Below, piece by piece: positions 58,108 to 64,000 of a stretch of 64,000 bases of DNA. The notes under the pieces were generated by a model. It was not told where the DNA came from. It did no database searches and saw nothing but the letters and a program-made list of their open reading frames with translations. How positions within the stretch are numbered: the first letter of the stretch is position 1; every line of letters begins with the position of its first letter. This DNA comes from an uncultured Collinsella sp. (GTDB lineage Bacteria; Actinomycetota; Coriobacteriia; Coriobacteriales; Coriobacteriaceae): the NCBI GenBank assembly GCA_900757615.1, contig CAAEON010000030.1, positions 83,128-147,127 of the forward strand. Reading direction: 5' to 3'. The position numbers and the translations under genes are program-made.

Positions 58108-58129
58108 GTTGGCTTTAGTCGCGTACTTC

Positions 58130-60334
58130 TTAGCCGACCGTATCGTCAGGCGTGGGCGAGGGGTCGGGAGTGGGCGTAGGCGTAGGCGTAGGCGTAGGCG
58201 TGCCGCCATCGCCGCCGGTCGAACCACCAGTGGAGCCGCCCGTCGAGTCACCGGTCGTACCGGTGCCGCCGGTGGTGTCGCCGCCCGTGGTCTCGGTGGT
58301 CGTGGTCGTCGTGGTAGTTGTTGTGGTGGTTTCCTCTTCCTCTTCGTCCTCGTCCTTGTCGTCGTTCTCCGACTTCTTGGTGTTGTTGGTGCCGTAGAAC
58401 TTCCAGACGCTGTTGTTCTTGTAGGTGGGCGCCGTTCCGGTCGCAAACTCCTCGCGCTCGGTACCGGTCAGAACGGTGTTCATAAACCGCTTAAAGACAG
58501 GCAGGTTGGTGCTGTCGCCCAGCAGGTCCGTGCCGTACTTTTGGATGGGGATCTCGCCCGCGGAATAGCCGGTCCACAGGGCGCACGCCAGCTGCGGGGT
58601 ATAGCCGCAGAACCAAAGGTTGGTGGTGTTGTCGGTGGTGCCCGTCTTGCCGGCATAGGGCTGGTTGACACTCAGGGCGCCGGCAGCACCCGTACCGCTG
58701 CCCTTCATGACGCCGGACAGAACATCGGTGACCGCGGCGGCCTCGCCCTCGGTAAGCACCTGTGAGGGATTGTCGGTGTGCTGGTACAGCACCGAACCGG
58801 TACGAGAATCAATCTCGGTGATGGCGATCGGCTGGCGATAGTAGCCGCCGTTGGCAAACGTCGCGTAGGCGGCGGCCATCTCGAGTGGCGAGATCGAGCC
58901 GGTGCCGAGCGTCATGACGGGAACGTCCTCGATGTTGTCCTTGGCGGGGTCGATGCCGAGCTTTTTGACGAGCGAGATGATCTTGCTGTTGCCGACGGCT
59001 TCCGCCACCTGGATGTAGCCGGTGTTGGAGGAGTATGCCGTCGCCTGCTTAAGCGTGATGTTGCCGTAGCTCTGGTTGGCGTAATTTTGGACCTCGGTCG
59101 TGGTGCCCTTGGCCTTGAGCGGCGAGTTGCAGTTGAGGGTGACGTTGGGGTTCATGCCGTTTTGGATGGCAGTTGCCAGCGTAAAGGCCTTAAAGGTGGA
59201 GCCGACGGGACGCTTGGCCGTGGCATGGTTTACGTGGTTCTCGTCGGCGTTGTAGTCGTAGCCGCCCACCATGCACTTGATGTAGCCGGTCTTGGGGTCG
59301 ACGACGACCATGCCCATGTCCAGGCCGTCAAGCGAGAGCGTGTCGAGCTGCTCACGGACGGCATTCTCTGCCACCTGCTGCATCGTGGGGTCGATGGTGG
59401 TCTTGACGGTCAGGCCGCCCTTAAAGAGCACGTCGGTCGAGAACTCCTGCTCCAGCAGCTGCTTGACGTAGGAGACAAAGTAGGGCTGCGAGTATACGTC
59501 GACGCCGCTGCCCGAGATTTCGGTCACATTGAGGGTGATGGGCTCGGCCTGTGCGGCATCGTGCTCCTCCTGGGTGATGTGGCCCAGGCGCAGCATGTTG
59601 TCGAGAACCTTGTTGCGGCGAGACAGTGCCAGATCGGGATTGACCGTGGGGTCGTACTGCGAAGGCGAGTTGGGAAGGCCGATGAGTAGCGCGGCCTCGC
59701 TCAGGGTGAGGTCGGCGGCGCTCTTGGACAGATAGGTCTCGGCTGCGGCCTCGATGCCGTAGGCGCCGTGGCCGTAATAGATGGTGTTGAGGTACATCAT
59801 GAGGATCTCGTCTTTGGAGTACATGTCCTCCATCTTGATGGCGATGTAGGCCTCGCGCACCTTACGCTCAATGGTCGAGTCGAATTGCTCCTCCTGCAGG
59901 ATGGTGTTGCGCACAAGCTGCTGGGTGATCGTCGAGGCGCCTTCGTGCCCGCCGCCGAGGGTTGCCACCGCAGCACGCGCGATACCCCACAGGTCGATAC
60001 CGCCGTGCTCGTAGAAGCGCTCGTCCTCGACGTCAACGGTGCCCTGCAGCACGTAGGGGGAGACCTCGTCCTTGGTGATGGACTTGCGGTTTTGCGTGTA
60101 GAAGCTCGCGATCTTGTTGCCGTTACAGTCGACGATCTCGGTGGGCTCGCTCACCAGATACGCGTTGGCGTCGGTGTAGTCGGGCAGATCGGACAGCCAG
60201 CGGTTGACGTTACCGACCATGCCGATGCCAAACGCCACGCCCGCAATCAGCAGAAAGCCCAAAAACGAGAGCAGGATTATGGGCAGGGCGTGCGTCTTTG
60301 AACGGCTGTGTCCCTGTCGTTGGCGAGGACCCAT
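58130..60334 (-). CDS. Class A penicillin-binding protein (transglycosylase/transpeptidase)
   Basis: 734 residues from an ATG at 60334, set by GGAGG seven bases before it; the frame is open further upstream but without homology. One N-terminal membrane helix (ALPIILLSFLGFLLIAGVAF) anchors it. The transglycosylase domain has EDERFYEHGGIDLWGIARAA and EGASTITQQLVRN. The transpeptidase domain has the SxxK Ser in VGSTFKAF, SSNT and KTGTT. The tail is low-complexity: an acidic run (KDEDEEEEE), twelve Thr, Gly/Ser/Thr-rich turns, then PT repeats. It polymerises and cross-links peptidoglycan outside the membrane. Confidence 0.95.
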   Translation of the reverse strand: MGPRQRQGHSRSKTHALPIILLSFLGFLLIAGVAFGIGMVGNVNRWLSDLPDYTDANAYLVSEPTEIVDCNGNKIASFYTQNRKSITKDEVSPYVLQGTVDVEDERFYEHGGIDLWGIARAAVATLGGGHEGASTITQQLVRNTILQEEQFDSTIERKVREAYIAIKMEDMYSKDEILMMYLNTIYYGHGAYGIEAAAETYLSKSAADLTLSEAALLIGLPNSPSQYDPTVNPDLALSRRNKVLDNMLRLGHITQEEHDAAQAEPITLNVTEISGSGVDVYSQPYFVSYVKQLLEQEFSTDVLFKGGLTVKTTIDPTMQQVAENAVREQLDTLSLDGLDMGMVVVDPKTGYIKCMVGGYDYNADENHVNHATAKRPVGSTFKAFTLATAIQNGMNPNVTLNCNSPLKAKGTTTEVQNYANQSYGNITLKQATAYSSNTGYIQVAEAVGNSKIISLVKKLGIDPAKDNIEDVPVMTLGTGSISPLEMAAAYATFANGGYYRQPIAITEIDSRTGSVLYQHTDNPSQVLTEGEAAAVTDVLSGVMKGSGTGAAGALSVNQPYAGKTGTTDNTTNLWFCGYTPQLACALWTGYSAGEIPIQKYGTDLLGDSTNLPVFKRFMNTVLTGTEREEFATGTAPTYKNNSVWKFYGTNNTKKSENDDKDEDEEEEETTTTTTTTTTTTETTGGDTTGGTGTTGDSTGGSTGGSTGGDGGTPTPTPTPTPTPDPSPTPDDTVG

Positions 60335-60496
60335 ATATTGACCTCCAGGTATGTCGTGCCAGACGGTGGATGTGCCGTCGGGGCAGGATGGACATAAGTT
60401 ATTACACGATAAACCAAACGGGGCGCGCGAGGCCTCGTGTATGCTGGAAGACGGCATTTTTCAGAGTGAATGCATACCTTGGTAAGGAGTTTGTCG

Positions 60497-62473
60497 ATGG
60501 CGATTCGGACGATGGGGCCGAGCGGACAATACGAGACTGGATTGGATGCTGCCGGTGCGGCGCTGCCCGAGCTGCTGGCGCCGGCGGGCGGGCTCGACCA
60601 GATGCTTGCGGCCATCGCCGCGGGCGCCGATGCCATCTATGCGGGGTTGGGCGGCTTTAACGCCCGTGTGAGCGCCCATGGCTTTACGGATAACGAGTTT
60701 GCGCGCGGCTGCGCCGTGGCGCATGCCCATGGCGTGCGTGTGTACGTAACGCTCAACGTGTTCGTGTTTGACGATGAGTTGTCCGACGCGGTGGCGTTGG
60801 GAGCTCATGCACTGGAGCTGGGCGCCGATGCTCTGATTGTCGCCGATGCCGGGTTGGCCTGCGCGCTGCGCGCGGCGATTCCCGGGGTCGAGATTCACCT
60901 GTCCACGCAGGCGGGCGCTCATAGCGAGGGTGCCGTGCGGCTTGCCGCCGATGAGCTGGGGGTCGAGCGCGTGACGACGGCACGCGAGCTGACGGTCGAC
61001 GAGATTGCGGCGCTCTGTGCCACGGGCGTGCCCATCGAGGTATTCTGCCACGGTGCGATTTGCATCGGCTATTCGGGGGCGTGCGAGTTCTCGGTCCTGC
61101 GGCGTGGGCGCTCGGCGATGCGCGGCGACTGCACGCAGCCGTGCCGTCTGGCGTACGACCTAGTGGACGAGGCGGGACAGAGCGTTGTCGCCGTCGAGGG
61201 GGATCGTCTACTGTGTCCGCGTGACTATCTGGGTATCGCGCACCTGCCCGAGCTTGTTGCCGCCGGCGTGGCATCGCTCAAGATCGAGGGACGCATGAAG
61301 AATTCCGATTACGTATTCAACGTGGTGAGGGTGTGGCGTCGGGCACTCGATATGCTGTGCGACGGCGCGTGGGACTCCGGTGCCGTGGAAGAGCTTGAAC
61401 GCGAGCTGGGAAGGTCGTTTAACCGTGGGTTTACCGATGCTTACCTGCGGGGTCGTTCGGGCGCCGAGCTCATGAGCTTTGAGCGCGCGATCAACCAGGG
61501 CGTGCGCGTGGGCCACTTGGTGGCGGTGGGTCACGAAGAGGTGACGGTTGAGCTTGATGCCGCCGCGGCGGCGGGCGATACGCTCGAAATTCGATTTTAC
61601 CCGGGTGCCGACGCGCGTCCCGATGTGCCCAAGCGCTGGCCACAGGTGCCTTGCCCCGTGGATGCCGCTGCGGGAGAGCGCATCGTCGTGCATTGCAAAC
61701 GTAAGGTGGACGCGGGCTGCGAGGTCTATCTGATTCGCAGCGCCGGCGTGTTGGATCAGACGGCGGCGGTGTTGGAGCACATGCGGGCCGAGGCGGATGC
61801 GATTGCGCCCGTTGCGCGTGCCGTTGAGGTGCTGCCCTTTGAGGACGTTGCGGTGGATAGCGGTGCGTCGCCGGAGTTGGTGGGGTCGGCGGGGCCGGCA
61901 AAGCGCGAGGATTTTGCTCGTATGGTCTTTGCCTGGGAGCTGATGGATGTGGGTCCGCGCGATGAGCGAGATCTGTCCGATACAACGGTGGTGCTCGACG
62001 AAGTGTGCCGCGCGGGCGACGCCGAGCGGACTCGGGCGCTTATGCAGCGTGCCGGGCGCGTCGTCTGCCGCAATCTGGGACAAGTGGCGATGGCCCGCGA
62101 GCTGGGCACAACGTTTGACGTGGCGGCGCCGGTGTTCTGTGCCAATCGGGCCACGCTTACCTGGCTGCGCGGACTCGGTGCGGGGCGGGTGTGCTTGTCG
62201 GCCGAGTTGCTCGGCAATGATGCGGAGCGTGTTGCCGAGCTTGCCGCTTGCCCCGGTGTCTTGGGGCCTGTCGATGCCGACCGTCCCGAGCTCATGGTGT
62301 GCGAGCACTGCTTGCTGACTGCCGAGGGCGCCTGCGCCACGGATGCAACGGGGCAGGTCCGTTGCCGTGACTGCTCGCGCCGTCAGCAGGCGCGCTTTTT
62401 GGTCGAACGTGACGGCACGCGTTTGCCGGTCGTTATCGACGCGTGCGGCAGGACGAGGATTTTCCTGTCGTAG
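60497..62473 (+). CDS. U32 family peptidase
   Basis: 658 residues from the ATG at 60497 (AAGGAG seven bases before). It opens LPELLAPAGGLDQMLAAIAA. The U32 signature is EVFCHGAICIGYSGACEFSV near residue 185, followed by GDCTQPCRLAYDLVDE and LCPRDYLGIAHL. Cys pairs return at the C-terminus (CEHCLLTAEGACATD; CRDCSRRQQAR). It is a shorter paralogue of 14141-16633. U32 members need iron-sulfur Cys and act in RNA hydroxylation or collagen-type proteolysis; the role here is open. It is divergent from the PBP gene. Confidence 0.88.
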   Translation: MAIRTMGPSGQYETGLDAAGAALPELLAPAGGLDQMLAAIAAGADAIYAGLGGFNARVSAHGFTDNEFARGCAVAHAHGVRVYVTLNVFVFDDELSDAVALGAHALELGADALIVADAGLACALRAAIPGVEIHLSTQAGAHSEGAVRLAADELGVERVTTARELTVDEIAALCATGVPIEVFCHGAICIGYSGACEFSVLRRGRSAMRGDCTQPCRLAYDLVDEAGQSVVAVEGDRLLCPRDYLGIAHLPELVAAGVASLKIEGRMKNSDYVFNVVRVWRRALDMLCDGAWDSGAVEELERELGRSFNRGFTDAYLRGRSGAELMSFERAINQGVRVGHLVAVGHEEVTVELDAAAAAGDTLEIRFYPGADARPDVPKRWPQVPCPVDAAAGERIVVHCKRKVDAGCEVYLIRSAGVLDQTAAVLEHMRAEADAIAPVARAVEVLPFEDVAVDSGASPELVGSAGPAKREDFARMVFAWELMDVGPRDERDLSDTTVVLDEVCRAGDAERTRALMQRAGRVVCRNLGQVAMARELGTTFDVAAPVFCANRATLTWLRGLGAGRVCLSAELLGNDAERVAELAACPGVLGPVDADRPELMVCEHCLLTAEGACATDATGQVRCRDCSRRQQARFLVERDGTRLPVVIDACGRTRIFLS

Positions 62474-62570
62474 GTGCCGCGTCGCGCTGTTTTGGTTATT
62501 ATTAGTGGGTTTATGAACTTCCAGCACCGCCGTATCCGGTGAGGGTGCTATAGCAAAAGGAGGATACCCA

Positions 62571-63782
62571 ATGCTGTCTGTTGACGAGCAAATGCGTATC
62601 ATCACCTCGGGTGCAGCGCAGATCGTCCCCGAGGCCGACCTTCGCAAGAAGCTTGAGAAGGGCGAGCCCCTCAACATCAAGCTCGGCGTCGATCCCACCA
62701 GCCCCGACCTGCACCTGGGCCATGCCGTGCCCCTGCGCAAGATGCGTCAGTTCCAGGACCTGGGCCACAACGTCACCCTTATCATCGGCAACGGCACCGC
62801 GCTAATCGGCGATCCCTCGGGCAAGAACTCCACGCGTCCGCAGCTTTCGCAGGAGCAGATCGAGGCCAACGCCGAGACCTACGTGAGCCAGGCCATGAAG
62901 ATCCTGGATCCCGAGAAGACCACCATTGTGCACAACGGCGACTGGATCCTTTCGATGGATCTGGCCGGTCTGCTGCAGGTGTGCTCCAAGTTCACCGTCG
63001 CCCGCATCCTTGAGCGCGACGACTTTACTAAGCGCTACCAGTCTCAGACGCCGATCGCCCTGCACGAGTTCCTGTACCCCGTGATGCAGGCCTTCGACTC
63101 CGTTCAGATCAAGGCCGACGTGGAGATGGGCGGCACCGACCAGCTCTTCAACCTGCTCGCTGGTCGCGAGCTCATGGAGAAGATGGGCATGGAGCCGCAG
63201 ATCGCGCTTACCATGCCGCTGCTCGAGGGCACCGATGGCGTGCGCAAGATGTCCAAGTCCTACGGCAACTACATCGGCCTGACCGATGCTCCCAAGGATA
63301 TGTTCGGCAAGACCATGTCCATTCCCGACGAGATGATCGGCAAGTACTATCGTCTGGCCAGCTCGCTCACCCCGGCCGAGGTCGACAAGATCGACGCCGC
63401 CTTGGCCGATGGTTCCGCCGATCCCTATGAGCTCAAGCGCGCACTGGGCCGCGACCTGTGCGACACCTACCACGGCGCCGGCGCCGGCGACGAGGCACAG
63501 GCCGAGTTCGACCGCGTGTTCAAGGAGGGCCAGCTTGCCGACTTCCCCGAGAAGCACGTTGAGCTGACCGTCAACGACGAGGGCCAGATTTACCTCGCCG
63601 GCTTGCTCAAGGACCTGGGCCTTTCGGCCAGCGCCGGTCAGGCCCGCCGCGACATCGACGGCGGCGGCGTCAAGATCAACGGCAAGGCTGTGGCTCCCAA
63701 GAGCTACAACATCGATCCGAGCGCCCTCAAACTGGGCGACACCCTCTCCGTGGGCAAGCGCAAGGGCTTTAAGTTGGTTTAG
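62571..63782 (+). CDS. tyrS: Tyrosyl-tRNA synthetase
   Basis: 403 residues. The class I motifs are LHLGHAVPLR (HIGH) and KMSKS, with the tyrosine-binding core around MGGTDQLFNLLAGREL and a C-terminal S4 RNA-binding domain (GLSASAGQARRDIDGGGVKI). The sequence is of the TyrZ/TyrRS type 2 rather than the main TyrS type. AAAGGAGG is eight bases before the ATG. The 97-base leader is too short for a T-box, though it contains a small AGCACC/GGTGCT hairpin. Confidence 0.96.
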   Translation: MLSVDEQMRIITSGAAQIVPEADLRKKLEKGEPLNIKLGVDPTSPDLHLGHAVPLRKMRQFQDLGHNVTLIIGNGTALIGDPSGKNSTRPQLSQEQIEANAETYVSQAMKILDPEKTTIVHNGDWILSMDLAGLLQVCSKFTVARILERDDFTKRYQSQTPIALHEFLYPVMQAFDSVQIKADVEMGGTDQLFNLLAGRELMEKMGMEPQIALTMPLLEGTDGVRKMSKSYGNYIGLTDAPKDMFGKTMSIPDEMIGKYYRLASSLTPAEVDKIDAALADGSADPYELKRALGRDLCDTYHGAGAGDEAQAEFDRVFKEGQLADFPEKHVELTVNDEGQIYLAGLLKDLGLSASAGQARRDIDGGGVKINGKAVAPKSYNIDPSALKLGDTLSVGKRKGFKLV

Positions 63783-63809
63783 TTACGCGGTTTTACCAAA
63801 CCGCGTAAC
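63782..63809 (+). terminator. Hairpin after tyrS
   Basis: GTTACGCGGTTT, loop TACC, AAACCGCGTAAC: a perfect 12-bp stem right at the tyrS stop. There is no T-tract, so it may be a rho-independent terminator of weak form or an mRNA 3'-end stabiliser. Confidence 0.55.
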
Positions 63810-63822
63810 CGGTTGACGCTGC

Positions 63823-63921
63823 AAACCCGCCAGAGCGGCAATCTGCCTTTCAACTTCGGCGGCATGACCAGAAGGTCAATGCCGCCTCGTTTCAAGGCAC
63901 CTTGCTCGCTCTGGCGGGTTT
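63823..63921. repeat. 99-nt three-tier nested palindrome
   Basis: The outer stem AAACCCGCCAGAGCG (63823-63837) pairs with CGCTCTGGCGGGTTT (63907-63921). A middle stem pairs GCAA-TGCCTT with AAGGCA-TTGC imperfectly, and an inner stem pairs GGCGGCAT with ATGCCGCC. TTTT follows the right arm. It has the same tiered plan as 35948-36065. Confidence 0.75.
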
Positions 63922-63959
63922 TCGCTCATATGACCCAATCCGCTGTCAAGAGCCACAAT

Positions 63960-63995
63960 GGCCCCGCCGACCGCTTGCAATCGGTCGGCGGGGCC
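63960..63995. terminator. Inverted repeat at window end
   Basis: GGCCCCGCCGACCG (63960-63973) and CGGTCGGCGGGGCC (63982-63995) pair perfectly with an 8-base loop. The flanks visible here show no T-run, and the neighbouring gene is outside the window, so its direction is unknown. Confidence 0.5.
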
Positions 63996-64000
63996 TGCCG

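Noticed and set aside
58300..58350. Phase-variable slippery tract in the penicillin-binding protein tail
   Set aside because: The poly-Thr run is coded by mixed ACC/ACA/ACG-type codons, not a pure repeat, so slippage is unlikely.
62474..62570. T-box leader of tyrS
   Set aside because: Only 97 bases are available, with no T-box sequence and no terminator/antiterminator pair.
1..64000. tRNA, rRNA or recognised riboswitch genes
   Set aside because: No T-loop/acceptor pairs, rRNA segments or known purine riboswitch core were seen by eye. A covariance-model scan was not possible, so weak cases could be missed.

Overview
The window is a high-GC bacterial chromosome segment that best fits a gut Coriobacteriia, most likely Collinsella. 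This is an inference from composition, the ribosomal gene set with a zinc-type S14, a mannose-family PTS next to a LevR-like regulator, and a complete selenium-type purine/uric acid degradation cluster of the kind reported from gut anaerobes. No rRNA, tRNA or CRISPR array was found.

The frame of the window is the S10/spc/alpha ribosomal protein superoperon, but it is cut in two. The first part (rpmC end, rpsQ, rplN, rplX) occupies 1-1270 and ends at a strong intrinsic terminator. The second part starts 44 kb later with rplE (45533) and runs in the usual order: rplE, rpsN, rpsH, rplF, rplR, rpsE, rpmD, rplO, secY, adk, map, infA, rpmJ, rpsM, rpsK, rpsD, rpoA, rplQ, then truA. Normally rplX and rplE are adjacent.

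The 44 kb between them is accessory DNA. (a) 1.3-2.9 kb is decayed: a deleted IS3-family transposase lies against a broken MTA/SAH nucleosidase gene. (b) 3.0-10.5 kb is a sugar locus: a LevR-like regulator lacking its sigma-54 motifs, a mannose-family PTS (EIIB, EIIC, EIID, EIIA), a DUF2961/GH172 glycosidase and a ROK fructokinase-like kinase. Together they suggest import and breakdown of a fructose-containing oligosaccharide. (c) 10.6-11.3 kb holds an IS200/IS605 remnant joined to a degV remnant, plus repeats. (d) 11.4-17.3 kb holds an oxidoreductase/DeoR pair, an RluA-type pseudouridine synthase, a U32 peptidase and RidA. (e) 17.4-45.2 kb is a purine degradation island: two PAS-HTH regulators, two NCS2 permeases, ssnA, ygfK, a four-cluster ferredoxin, an xdhD-like molybdenum hydroxylase, ygeX, ygeY, ygeW, mocA, hyuA, and the selenium-cofactor genes yqeC, yqeB and xdhC. 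It is a near-complete route from extracellular purine to ring opening, diaminopropionate cleavage and carbamoyl transfer.

Inside that island, at 27.9-33.6 kb, lies a guest block with two AAA-type ATPases carrying nuclease-like C-termini, a DEDDh exonuclease and two proteins of unknown function. Each ATPase gene is preceded by a striking repeat: a 25-bp inverted repeat before the first and four 33-bp-period direct repeats before the second. This is the part of the window least explained by known biology.

Downstream of the ribosomal genes are truA, a glycosyltransferase-like protein, argR, a class A penicillin-binding protein, a second U32 peptidase and tyrS. The window closes in non-coding DNA with long nested inverted repeats.
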